Shown: positions 1-6,609, counted from the first letter of the stretch. The stretch: DNA of 9,194 nt from Candidatus Bipolaricaulota bacterium (GCA_030612565.1 JAUWNQ010000011.1:1-9194), one strand, 5' to 3'. A program made the numbers and translations. Notes: generated by a model from the sequence alone, not told the origin.

Positions 1-62
1 GCCAGAAACTCCTCAACAACCTGACTCTTAAACGCCTTGCTGAACTTCCTCTTGCCTGCCAT
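1..62 (-). CDS. IS3-type transposase OrfA, N-terminus only (cut by window edge)
   Basis: Reading the minus strand from the ATG at 62-60 gives MAGKRKFSKAFKSQVVEEFL, then the window ends. The pattern K-R-K-F-S-x-x-F-K-x-x-V-V is the usual start of the helix-turn-helix OrfA protein of IS3-family (and related IS150/IS481-like) transposases, which binds the IS ends and, after frameshifting into OrfB, carries out transposition. A good Shine-Dalgarno (gaggagg on the minus strand, about 69-75) sits 7 nt before the ATG and supports this start. Only about 20 residues are visible, so the exact family and whether the element is intact cannot be judged. It points away from the tetR operon and is probably unrelated to it. 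Confidence 0.72.
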   Translation of the reverse strand, partial: MAGKRKFSKAFKSQVVEEFL

Positions 63-139
63 GCAACATCCTCCTCGCGACCCGGCAAACAATGTATTAA
101 CTTCCACACCTATCTGTCCAGTCGCAGGGGTTCACTCCA
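1..139 (-). mobile_element. Probable left end of an IS3-like insertion sequence
   Basis: Upstream of the transposase start, the minus strand reads TGGAGTGAACCCCTGCGACT then GGACAGATAGG (139 down to about 109). This resembles the TG...CCCC...TGGACA terminal inverted repeats common at IS3/IS150-type ends, which begin 5'-TG. The leader between this end and the ORF is about 77 nt, normal for such elements. The element boundary is therefore placed at about 139. The other end and any target duplication lie outside the window, so the boundary is inferred from resemblance only. Confidence 0.5.
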
Positions 140-256
140 GAGCATGCCCACCCTACTGTACCACGAACTGGTGAATCTATCACGTCCTTACCCTATCTTT
201 CGTCGCTCTTCCCAATAAGGGAACAGCTTGAGCTTACTCCCTGGTGATGAATGCAG
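140..256. other. Intergenic spacer with no recognisable feature
   Basis: This lies between the probable IS end and the stop codon of the sugar-dehydratase remnant. I see no ORF with convincing codon structure, no strong hairpin followed by a T-run, and no tRNA-like cloverleaf. It looks less GC-rich than the genes further right, consistent with decaying or non-coding DNA. Confidence 0.4.
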
Positions 257-385
257 TCAACTGTCTTGCTGATCCAGATATCATTCCACGGTCTGTTCTG
301 ATCCTTCCGCGAAATCGCGTTCGGGCTCCCAGCCAAGTTCCTTCCTTATTTCAGTGTAATCTAGGATATAGCGAAAATCATACAC
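257..385 (-). pseudogene. C-terminal remnant of an RfbB-like nucleotide-sugar 4,6-dehydratase
   Basis: The minus-strand frame from 385 to 257 reads VYDFRYILDYTEIRKELGWE, continues PERDFAEGSEQTVE, meets a TGA (283-281), then YLDQQDS and a final TGA (259-257). The tail of dTDP-glucose 4,6-dehydratase and related SDR sugar-nucleotide enzymes normally has the form R-Y-x-x-D-x-x-K-I-x-x-E-L-G-W-x-P-x-x-x-F-x-x-G-x-x-x-T-V-E-W-Y. The internal TGA falls exactly where the conserved Trp (TGG) of VEWY is expected, a one-base nonsense change. Nothing upstream of about 385 in this frame shows further homology that I recognise, and that DNA now holds the tetR promoter. I read it as a decayed fragment, probably left by rearrangement linked to the neighbouring IS. 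The family call rests on motif recall, not on alignment. Confidence 0.6.
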
Positions 386-392
386 TGCACCA

Positions 393-421
393 TTGACAAC
401 GAATGGATCTGCACGTATAAT
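393..421 (+). promoter_or_regulatory. Consensus sigma-70-type promoter for the tetR operon
   Basis: TTGACA (393-398) and TATAAT (416-421) are separated by exactly 17 nt, a perfect match to the vegetative consensus. Transcription would start near 427-429, inside the palindromic operator that follows, giving a leader of about 25 nt before the ATG at 454. A perfect promoter overlapped by an operator is the classic layout of a strong promoter held down by a repressor. Confidence 0.85.
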
Positions 422-422
422 G

Positions 423-440
423 TGAATGAGCATTCATTCA
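423..440. promoter_or_regulatory. Palindromic TetR/FadR-like operator
   Basis: TGAATGA (423-429), spacer gcat (430-433), TCATTCA (434-440): a perfect inverted repeat with 7-bp arms and a 4-nt spacer. It begins 1 nt after the -10 box and covers the expected transcription start. From memory, the Bacillus subtilis FadR (YsiA) box is TGAATGAMTARTCATTCA, with the same arms and spacing. The TetR-family gene starts 13 nt downstream, so autorepression is the natural inference. Confidence 0.8.
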
Positions 441-453
441 TGCGAGGAGGGAG

Positions 454-1050
454 ATGGCCCGCAATAACAAGGACGAACTGATTCGGCGGGCGGCGATCCG
501 TGTCTTTGCGCGTGAGGGGTTTCACCAGGCGCGGATGGAGACGATCGCTCACGAGGCCGGGGTGGCGGTGGGAACGATCTACAACTACTTTGAGAGCAAG
601 AGGGACGTTCTTCTCGCCGTCTTCGAGGCCGAATTTGAGGAACAGATCTCCTTCTTCGAGGGGCTTCGAAAGAGCAGATTGTCGATTCCTGAGCAGATCG
701 CGCAGATCCTTCAGGGTCACTTCTCTCTTCTTCGGGAGAGGGCCGAGCTTGCCCAGGTTCTTTTGCAAGAGCGATTCAACCCAGGAGAAGGATTCAAGGA
801 GAAGCTCTCCAATTTCTATCGCAAGGTGGTGGAGCGGATCGAAGCCTTGATCCAGGAAGGGATCGACCAGGGTTGGGTTAGGTCATGCGATCCTCGCATC
901 ATTGCTACTGCGCTGTTCGCGGTCGTGCAGTCGATCGGCTCGTGGGAGATGATCCATACGGAGAGAGTGGTGCGAGAGCTATTCCAAACTGCTCCTACCG
1001 AACTTGCCGATTTTATCTGGAAGGGATTAAGAAAGGGAGATGACGCATGA
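454..1050 (+). CDS. TetR-family transcriptional regulator, FadR-like
   Basis: A 198-residue protein, usual TetR length. Residues about 8-53 form the DNA-binding domain. The helix-turn-helix (about 28-47) has the hallmark GVAVGTIYNYFESKRDVL, and the segment AxxVFAREGFHQARMETIA is typical of FadR-like members. The remaining all-helical region (about 55-198) would bind a ligand and dimerise. The start at 454 is supported by a strong SD (gaggaggg, 444-451). The palindrome upstream matches the Bacillus FadR box, where acyl-CoA relieves repression, so a long-chain acyl ligand is plausible here, although the ligand domain is too variable to prove it by eye. The gene overlaps the next by 4 nt (ATGA), so it is translationally coupled to the export genes it probably controls. 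Confidence 0.92.
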   Translation: MARNNKDELIRRAAIRVFAREGFHQARMETIAHEAGVAVGTIYNYFESKRDVLLAVFEAEFEEQISFFEGLRKSRLSIPEQIAQILQGHFSLLRERAELAQVLLQERFNPGEGFKEKLSNFYRKVVERIEALIQEGIDQGWVRSCDPRIIATALFAVVQSIGSWEMIHTERVVRELFQTAPTELADFIWKGLRKGDDA

Positions 1051-1553
1051 ATAAGAAGGTGCTGGCGATCACGATTGGGCTCTGCGTGGCGTTCCTCCCT
1101 GTTGTGGGGACGGGGGGCCAGACGACAGGTCCTTCAGATATGGCGGGCGGGGCGCGCCTGCTCCTCGTGGATGAGACGAAGACCTTTGCCTCCACGATGC
1201 GAGTGGGGGCTCTGGCGGGGATCCTTCGTAAGACAGGGATGGTGGACGTTACCGTGAGACTCGTCGATATCGAGTCGAGCTATGGCGATCCACTCGCTGG
1301 TCTCGCGACCGCGGAGGAACCTTACGACATCATCCTGATCGTCCCCAAGGGGATCGACGATGGATCGGTTGTGCAGATCTGGCTTGTGACCCGTCTCTTT
1401 GAAGAGGGATCACCGGAGGACGTTGGTCTTGCTGCCCTCTCCGGGATCGTCGATCAGATCTTCCAAGGGCTCGCTACCGCGATCGACGTATCCGAGGATC
1501 TCTGGCCAGCGGGCTATGCCGCCCTTTACTTGCAGCAAGGTTGGCTGCGGTGA
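1047..1553 (+). CDS. Small secreted protein of unknown family
   Basis: A 168-residue protein that I do not recognise. It begins with a classical signal peptide: MNKK, then a hydrophobic core (about 5-20, VLAITIGLCVAFLPVV), then a Gly/Thr-rich stretch where cleavage could occur near residue 24. Cys13 lies inside the core with Leu before it, a poor lipobox, so I do not call it a lipoprotein. The mature part looks like a compact alpha/beta domain with strand-like segments ARLLLVD (36-42), VDVTVRLVD (66-74), YDIILIVP (93-100) and VVQIWLVTRLF (108-118), and ends in an aromatic helix (WPAGYAALYLQQGW). The start overlaps the tetR stop (ATGA) and the end overlaps the exporter start (GTGA), so it is made with the RND pump. 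An accessory or substrate-handling periplasmic factor is an inference from position only. Confidence 0.8.
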   Translation: MNKKVLAITIGLCVAFLPVVGTGGQTTGPSDMAGGARLLLVDETKTFASTMRVGALAGILRKTGMVDVTVRLVDIESSYGDPLAGLATAEEPYDIILIVPKGIDDGSVVQIWLVTRLFEEGSPEDVGLAALSGIVDQIFQGLATAIDVSEDLWPAGYAALYLQQGWLR

Positions 1554-3874
1554 GACGGTTCTTCGAAGCGATCGTCGACCATCCCTATCTGACGATCGGT
1601 CTGATCCTCATCATCACGCTGGGGTTCCTCGCCTTCATCCCCCGATTACGTACGGATACCGACTTCTCACACTATATCGACAAGGACGATCCGACGGTTA
1701 TGGCGATGGAGCGTGCCGAGGATCGATACGGTGCGCAAGCGCTGCTCATGGTCGCCGTGGAGAACGAGAACGGGATCTTCAATCGAGAGACCCTCGGAAA
1801 GATCTCCGCGATGGAGCGAGCGTTCGCTGAGCTTGCCGGAGTGGATGAGGTAACCGGGCCGTTGAGCGCGCAGGTGATCACGGGTACGGCAACAACGCTC
1901 ACGGTCGGCCCAGCGGCGACAGGAGAGGAGGTCCCTGAGACCTCGGAGGCGATGGCCGCCTACCGTGAACGGGTGATGGCGAGCAACACGGTCTGTGACT
2001 ACATCGTCTCCTCCGACGACAAGGCGGCCGTAATCTCAATCAAGCTAAAGACCGACGCCGACAAGGTGGAGGTGACCAAGCAGGTTGTGGCGATCGTCGC
2101 GGAGTACGATGGCGCGTCGGACAGCATCTACATCACCGGGCTCCCGTACATGAACCTCGTCCTTACTAAACTGATGGGCGATGACCTGAAGGTCCTTATC
2201 CCACTGGTCATCCTGATGATCATCATCGTCCTTTACTTCAGTTTCCGGAACCTGCGTGGGGTGATGTTGCCGCTGTTGGTGGTCAGCATCTCTGCCGTGT
2301 GGACGCTTGGGCTGATGGCGATCTTCGACGCGCCGGTGACGATCGTCTCGTTCATCCTTCCGGTGATCCTGATGGCGATCGGCATCGCAGATGGGATTCA
2401 CGTCCTGAATAGATACCATGAGGAGACGGCCAAAGGATTGCTGAAGCGAGAAGCGATCCTGAACACCATGAAAGAGATGCACGGGGCGGTCGTCATGACT
2501 TCGCTCACCACCATGGGCGGGTTTCTCGCGCTGTTGAGTTCGTACCTCATCCCGCAGCGGCAGTTCGGCCTGTTTACTGCGGCGGGTGTTCTTGCGGCGA
2601 TGATCCTCTCACTTGTCTTGATTCCCGCCCTTCTCGCTGTGCTCAGGGTGCCGAGGAAGAGGGCCCGTGGTGAGACCGATGGGATCCTCACACGCACCCT
2701 CTCCGGATTCGAGCGGGTGATCCTCAGGCATCGCCGGATCGTCCTCGTCGGCTCGGTGGTTTTTTTTCTCTCATTCTTGGCCGGGCTCCCTCTCCTGCAG
2801 ATAGAGACCTCCCAGATTGAATTCCTTGGTGTAAAGAACCCGGTTGTGCAAGCGATCGACGTGATAGACCGTCACTTCTCCGGTAGTGAGCAGGTGATGA
2901 TCGAGATCGATACCGGGAGTCGCGATGGCCTTAAGGACCCCGCTCTCTTGAACGAGATCGTCGCCCTGCAGGAGTTCTTGGAGGAGAAGGGGGTGCGAAA
3001 GACGATCTCCCTTGCCGACATGGTGCGCGAGATGAACCAGAAGTTCCACGCCGATGATCCGGAGTATTATCTGATTCCGCAGGATCGTAAGCTCGTCTCC
3101 CAACTTCTCCTCCTGTTCACCTTCCAAGGCGGAGACCTGGGATCGATGGCCCTCGGTGACTTCTCCGCCGGGGAGGTGATGGGCCTGTACACGATGGAAG
3201 GGAGCGCCGAGCAGGTGCAGCTCGTGCAGGATGTTCAAGCCTATCTGGACGATCACTTCACCGGGTCGGTCAGAGCGGAGATGGTCGGTCCTACTCGGGT
3301 CCAATCGAGCCTCTACTCGCGGATCGCCAAGAGCCAGATGATGAGCCTGGGGACCTCGATCCTCGCCGCCGGGCTGATCGTCACCCTCCTCATGGGTTCG
3401 GTCGTCGCTGGATCGATCAGCCTCATTCCACTCGTCCTTACCGTGGCGATCAGTTTCGGGATGATGGCCTATTCCGGGACCCCGCTTAATATGGCTACGC
3501 TGATGGTCTCCTCGATTACAATAGGAATCGGGATCGACTATGCAATCCACTTTGTATCCCGCTTTCGCCGAGAGGTGCGTACGGGGAAGGACGGAGATCA
3601 GGCGCTTCAGGCGACTATTCAGACGACCGGGCGTGGGATTGCTTATAATGCGCTTGCCCTTGCGTTGGGGTTCGCGATCCTCATAGTCTCGTCATTCAAG
3701 GGAGCGCGCGACTTCGGGCTCCTGGTCTCGATAACCATGGTGATCAGCGCCATGAGCGCGTTCACCGTCATTCCGGCGATCCTCATCACCTTCAAGCCAA
3801 AGTTCTTGACGCGAAATAATGGAATAAGAATCAGACAGGTAGGAAAAGAAAGTCACCAAAAAGGAGATGGATAA
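1550..3874 (+). CDS. RND-superfamily (MMPL-type) exporter permease
   Basis: About 774 residues, built as two homologous halves of six membrane helices, each with a large extracytoplasmic loop after its first helix. Helices lie near residues 14-30, 214-232, 238-258, 265-283, 316-334, 345-364 in half 1 and 397-415, 599-617, 621-640, 648-668, 696-714, 722-746 in half 2. Each half has the proton-relay-type motif in its fourth helix: GIADGIHVLNRYHEE (Asp281) and GIGIDYAIHFVSRFRRE (Asp663). This is the layout of MmpL/HpnN-like exporters that move lipids or other hydrophobic molecules using an ion gradient. I chose the GTG at 1550 (GTGA overlap with the upstream stop, AAGG about 9 nt before) over the in-frame TTG at 1541, which lacks an SD. 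The substrate cannot be read from sequence, but the LolA-like partner and FadR-like regulator suggest a lipid. Confidence 0.9.
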   Translation: MRRFFEAIVDHPYLTIGLILIITLGFLAFIPRLRTDTDFSHYIDKDDPTVMAMERAEDRYGAQALLMVAVENENGIFNRETLGKISAMERAFAELAGVDEVTGPLSAQVITGTATTLTVGPAATGEEVPETSEAMAAYRERVMASNTVCDYIVSSDDKAAVISIKLKTDADKVEVTKQVVAIVAEYDGASDSIYITGLPYMNLVLTKLMGDDLKVLIPLVILMIIIVLYFSFRNLRGVMLPLLVVSISAVWTLGLMAIFDAPVTIVSFILPVILMAIGIADGIHVLNRYHEETAKGLLKREAILNTMKEMHGAVVMTSLTTMGGFLALLSSYLIPQRQFGLFTAAGVLAAMILSLVLIPALLAVLRVPRKRARGETDGILTRTLSGFERVILRHRRIVLVGSVVFFLSFLAGLPLLQIETSQIEFLGVKNPVVQAIDVIDRHFSGSEQVMIEIDTGSRDGLKDPALLNEIVALQEFLEEKGVRKTISLADMVREMNQKFHADDPEYYLIPQDRKLVSQLLLLFTFQGGDLGSMALGDFSAGEVMGLYTMEGSAEQVQLVQDVQAYLDDHFTGSVRAEMVGPTRVQSSLYSRIAKSQMMSLGTSILAAGLIVTLLMGSVVAGSISLIPLVLTVAISFGMMAYSGTPLNMATLMVSSITIGIGIDYAIHFVSRFRREVRTGKDGDQALQATIQTTGRGIAYNALALALGFAILIVSSFKGARDFGLLVSITMVISAMSAFTVIPAILITFKPKFLTRNNGIRIRQVGKESHQKGDG

Positions 3875-4710
3875 TGAAAAACGAGAAGCTATTGTTGGTC
3901 GCTCTGCTGACACTCGCCCTTCTTTGTGGCGTGGTCACGGTCATAGGGGAGGAGTTAAGCGGGAATGAAATCCTCACCCGCGTCGATCAGGAGGCCCAGT
4001 TCTTGAGCGAGGGGAGCATGATCACAACCCTTCAGTTCGAGAACGCGTACAGTGACGGAACCACGTCCGCAAACCGCTTTGCAGGCTTATCCAAACAGGT
4101 GGGAGAAGGAGCGGAGTATTCTCTCATCTACTTTGTGGGGCCGGAGGATGTCGAAGGAACGATCTTCCTATCGGTGAAGCCAGGCCCGGATGAGGACTCT
4201 CGTATGTGGCTCTACCTGCCGGCGCTGGGGATGGCGAAGGAGCTCGTTGCGGAGCAGCAGGAACAGAGCTTTGCCGGGAGCACTTTTTCTTACCAGGACG
4301 TGGGGAGTCGCGACATGGAGGATAAGTACGACGCGGAACTGATCGGGGAGGAGACGCTCGTGGTTGGCGACGAGAGTCGGCTTGTCTACGTCCTTGCACT
4401 CACCGCTAAGCCGGACGCGGAGATCGATTACCCCACCGCGAAGATGTGGGTCGATAAGGAGGGGTTCCTCATGCTGCGGACAGAGAACTACAACGCGGAA
4501 GGGAACCTGGAGTGGATGATGGAGGTAACGAAACTCGGAGAGTTCGAGGGGAAGGTCACGGCCGATCAGATGATCGCGAGCAACGTCCTCGATGAAAGCT
4601 CCACCACGATCACTTTCCTTGAGCGTGTGCGTCCCGAAGAAGAGCTTCCCGATTCCGTTTTCGGTTCGGAGAACCTGGCAAGCTTTGACCCGGCTATTTA
4701 CGGGTTGTAA
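3874..4710 (+). CDS. LolA-like outer-membrane lipoprotein-sorting protein
   Basis: A 278-residue secreted protein. Residues 1-25 are a signal peptide (MKNEK, hydrophobic core to about 24). The mature part matches the LolA-like family often annotated outer membrane lipoprotein-sorting protein: RMWLYLPALGMAKEL (110-124), followed by QSFAGSTFSYQDV (131-143) and later YPTAKMWVDKEGFLMLRTE (186-204). These form the half-open beta barrel that holds acyl chains. In many bacteria this family is encoded beside MMPL/RND exporters and is thought to shuttle lipid or lipoprotein through the periplasm. The ATG overlaps the exporter stop by one base (TAATG) and has an AAGGAG site (3861-3866) 7 nt upstream. 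It appears to be the last gene of the operon. Its presence suggests an outer membrane in the host. Confidence 0.87.
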   Translation: MKNEKLLLVALLTLALLCGVVTVIGEELSGNEILTRVDQEAQFLSEGSMITTLQFENAYSDGTTSANRFAGLSKQVGEGAEYSLIYFVGPEDVEGTIFLSVKPGPDEDSRMWLYLPALGMAKELVAEQQEQSFAGSTFSYQDVGSRDMEDKYDAELIGEETLVVGDESRLVYVLALTAKPDAEIDYPTAKMWVDKEGFLMLRTENYNAEGNLEWMMEVTKLGEFEGKVTADQMIASNVLDESSTTITFLERVRPEEELPDSVFGSENLASFDPAIYGL

Positions 4711-4797
4711 AGCGTTTAAGACCGATAGTGATGTCTGTGGCGAGTAAGGGCAGGCCTCATTCCTCATATACGGGATGGACCGCCCTCGCAAAAGTCC

Positions 4798-4826
4798 TTG
4801 CATAGGGAATTAGTAGGTGATAGAGT
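4798..4826 (+). promoter_or_regulatory. Possible promoter of the glycosyltransferase gene
   Basis: TTGCAT (4798-4803), 17 nt, TAGAGT (4821-4826): each box keeps four of six consensus bases. Transcription from here would begin almost at the ATG at 4834, implying a nearly leaderless message. This fits the lack of a well-placed SD (the only candidate, AGGTGA at 4815-4820, is 13 nt away). Alternatively, the gene is read from an upstream promoter. Confidence 0.35.
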
Positions 4827-4833
4827 GTGAAAT

Positions 4834-5556
4834 ATGACTAGGATTTCGGTTGTTGTCCCGGCCCGTAATGAGGAAGAGAGGCTTCCACGTTGCCTCGCTG
4901 CCCTGCGCTGCCAGAGCCTGAGCGATTTCGAACTCATTGTGGTCGATTCAGCCTCCACCGATCGCACCGGGGAGGTGGCTCGCTGTTTTGGGACGCGCGT
5001 GGTTCGGGTGGAGGAACCCGGCGTGGCTCGCGCCCGACAGGCTGGGTTCGAGGTGGCCCAAGGGGAGATCATCGTCTCTACCGATGCGGATGCTATCCCC
5101 TCTTCGGACTGGCTCGAATGCTTGGTCGCTCCCTTTTGTGACCCCGAGGTGGTGGGAACGTTCGGGACCCTGCACTTCACGCGTGGTGGCCTGTTGGCGG
5201 AGTTTGGTCACGCTCTCTTCTCCGTGTTCCAGAGGGCAAATTACCATTTCGAGCGCCCTCTCTTCTGCGGACCAAACTTTGCCGTGAGCAAGGGAGCCTT
5301 CTATGCTGTTGACGGATTCAAGAGGGCGGATGGCTACCCAAGAGAGGCGGAGGACGTGCGGCTGGCCCTGAAGATCAGGGAGATGGGGAAGATCGTCTTC
5401 TTACACGATCTTCCGATGGTTGTCTCGGCGCGGAACCTTGAAACGGGTCGCGCCCTCCGGTACACCACTCATCACATCGGGGTCTACCTCAAAGTCTGTT
5501 GGCTCGAACGATTGACTTGGAAGAAAGGGATCCTCTCGCAGGGGATCTACAGGTAA
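4834..5556 (+). CDS. Glycosyltransferase family 2 (GT-A fold)
   Basis: A 240-residue protein with the complete catalytic core of family 2 glycosyltransferases, which transfer a sugar from a nucleotide donor to lipid, glycan or protein acceptors at the cytoplasmic face. Motifs in order: ISVVVPARNEE (4-14), the nucleotide-binding Asp38 in IVVDSASTDRT, the metal-binding DxD as TDADA (83-87), the acceptor-side CGPNFAVSKGAFYAVDGF (145-162), and the likely catalytic-base region EAEDVRLALKI (171-181). No confident membrane helices are seen. It is separated from the lipid-export operon by 123 nt and has weak translation signals of its own. Donor and acceptor cannot be told from sequence; an envelope glycan or glycolipid role would suit the neighbourhood but is unproven. 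Confidence 0.88.
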   Translation: MTRISVVVPARNEEERLPRCLAALRCQSLSDFELIVVDSASTDRTGEVARCFGTRVVRVEEPGVARARQAGFEVAQGEIIVSTDADAIPSSDWLECLVAPFCDPEVVGTFGTLHFTRGGLLAEFGHALFSVFQRANYHFERPLFCGPNFAVSKGAFYAVDGFKRADGYPREAEDVRLALKIREMGKIVFLHDLPMVVSARNLETGRALRYTTHHIGVYLKVCWLERLTWKKGILSQGIYR

Positions 5557-5582
5557 GAAGGTGGGTTGTCAGAAGGGTACCG

Positions 5583-5610
5583 TTGACTTGAGCGGAGGAC
5601 GGGTTAAAAT
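5583..5610 (+). promoter_or_regulatory. Probable sigma-70-type promoter for frr and the atp operon
   Basis: TTGACT (5583-5588), 16 nt, TAAAAT (5605-5610): five of six consensus bases in both boxes. Transcription would start near 5617, about 20 nt before frr, whose own SD (GAGGTG, 5623-5628) would then be within the leader. No other comparable promoter is seen between here and atpA, so this may drive the whole frr-atp transcription unit. Confidence 0.65.
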
Positions 5611-5635
5611 TCTCTCGAAACCGAGGTGTTTCTAG

Positions 5636-6193
5636 ATGCCAGAACAGGTGAAGCGCGAGATGGTTGAACATATGGAACAGAGTATCAAGGTGCTGAAGTC
5701 GGGCCTCAGCAAGGTGCAGACCGGTCGTGCCAACCCGGCGATGGTGGAGGATGTCTCTGTGGACTACTACGGAGCTTCCACACCGCTCAAGCAGTTGGCG
5801 ACGATCGTTGCTCCGGATGCGAATCTCCTTGTTGTGCAACCATATGACAAGACACAGATGGCCTCTTTTGAGAAGGCGATCCTTGCCTCCGATTTGGGTC
5901 TCAACCCGGCCAACGACGGGAAGGTCATCCGGATCAAGATCCCAAAGCTCTCCGAAGAACGACGCAAGGAACTGATCCGTGTCATCAAGACAAAGGGGGA
6001 AGAGACAAAAGTCGCCCTGCGAAACATCCGACGAGATGCCAACGAGAAGCTGGACCAGATGAAGGGAAGTGGTGATATCTCGGAGGATGAGTACCACCTC
6101 TACCGGGAGAAGAACGACAAGGCGATCCACGACTACTCGAAGAAGGTGGACGACCTGGTCGAGGAAAAGAGCAAGCAACTGCAGACAATCTAA
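5636..6193 (+). CDS. frr: Ribosome recycling factor
   Basis: A 185-residue protein, the standard RRF length. With EF-G it splits post-termination ribosomes so they can be reused. Domain I is the long three-helix bundle (about 1-29 and 105-185) and domain II the beta-rich insert (about 30-104). Signature stretches are SKVQTGRANP (25-34), YYGASTPLKQLA (44-55), NDGKVIRIKIPKLSEERR (93-110) and LRNIRRDAN (128-136), with the ribosome-contacting Arg132 conserved. The start is fixed by a GAGGTG SD 7 nt upstream. frr usually follows pyrH and tsf; here it stands directly before the ATP synthase genes with only about 20 nt to atpI, so co-transcription is likely. Confidence 0.97.
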   Translation: MPEQVKREMVEHMEQSIKVLKSGLSKVQTGRANPAMVEDVSVDYYGASTPLKQLATIVAPDANLLVVQPYDKTQMASFEKAILASDLGLNPANDGKVIRIKIPKLSEERRKELIRVIKTKGEETKVALRNIRRDANEKLDQMKGSGDISEDEYHLYREKNDKAIHDYSKKVDDLVEEKSKQLQTI

Positions 6194-6213
6194 TCGGTTC
6201 TAGGGTGTCCGAC

Positions 6214-6609
6214 ATGATTAATCCACTTACCTCTGAGTTTGCGAGGCTTTTTCATTTACGCAGTACGCTTTGTGTAGGTGTAGCTGCCGCCGTTCTCCTT
6301 GCGGCGTTTGGTTTGGGTCATGCTGCCCTTGGGGTGTTGATCGGGATGGGCCTGTTTGTGGCGACGTCGGCCTTCGTCTATGAGGCGGGGCGATCCTTGT
6401 TCAGCGCCAGTTCAGCGCGGCGCGGCCGGGTGATGGTTGCGCTGTCGAGCGTAGGACGACTAGCCTTCTTGGCAGTCTCCCTGGCGCTCGTCTCCCGCCT
6501 GGGACGCTCGGTCCTGATCGCCTCCTGTGGCGGATTGCTCTTTGGACAAATGAACCTGCATCTGACATACCTCTCGAGGGAGAGAAGCGGACCATGTTCG
6601 AACAGTTAG
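6214..6609 (+). CDS. atpI: AtpI-like F0 assembly protein (ATP synthase subunit I)
   Basis: A small four-helix membrane protein of 131 residues. Hydrophobic segments lie near residues 18-35, 38-57, 75-95 and 98-116, with an Arg inside the third helix region (SSVGRLAFLA), as in AtpI/subunit I proteins. Its place at the head of the atp genes, just before atpB, is the family's usual one. AtpI is thought to help assemble the c ring and, in some bacteria, to help with Mg2+ or Na+ handling. The sequence itself is poorly conserved, so the call rests on topology plus context. I prefer the ATG at 6214 (AGGGTG at 6202-6207, spacing 6); the in-frame GTG at 6205 would have no spaced SD. The end overlaps atpB by 16 nt. 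Confidence 0.75.
   Translation: MINPLTSEFARLFHLRSTLCVGVAAAVLLAAFGLGHAALGVLIGMGLFVATSAFVYEAGRSLFSASSARRGRVMVALSSVGRLAFLAVSLALVSRLGRSVLIASCGGLLFGQMNLHLTYLSRERSGPCSNS

Noticed and set aside
361..768. Minus-strand open frame of 135 codons across the tetR promoter and 5' end
   Set aside because: It is antisense to a clear TetR gene, overlaps a consensus promoter and operator, has no family resemblance, and is in a different frame from the RfbB-like remnant.
1047..1100. Cys13 of the small secreted protein as a lipoprotein lipobox
   Set aside because: The residue before Cys is Leu rather than Gly/Ala/Ser and the Cys sits inside the hydrophobic core, so signal peptidase II processing is unlikely.
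2045..2482. Minus-strand open frame of 145 codons inside the RND exporter gene
   Set aside because: Very high His/Asp/Gln content typical of an antisense shadow; no recognisable domain.
2760..2767. Run of eight T within the exporter gene, a possible slippage or sequencing-error site
   Set aside because: The frame is continuous across it and encodes Val-Phe-Phe-Leu within the seventh membrane helix, so there is no sign of a frameshift.
2771..3550. Long minus-strand open frame (259 codons) inside the RND exporter gene
   Set aside because: Rich in His, Asp and Arg as expected for a shadow of a GC-rich gene in the opposite strand; no motifs and no SD context. The plus-strand frame has clear RND motifs.
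4740..4793. Imperfect inverted repeat GCGAG(taa)GGC / GCCCTCGC after the LolA-like gene, considered as a terminator
   Set aside because: The arms need a 3-nt bulge, the loop is about 30 nt, and it is followed by AAAAG instead of a T-run, so it is not a convincing rho-independent terminator.
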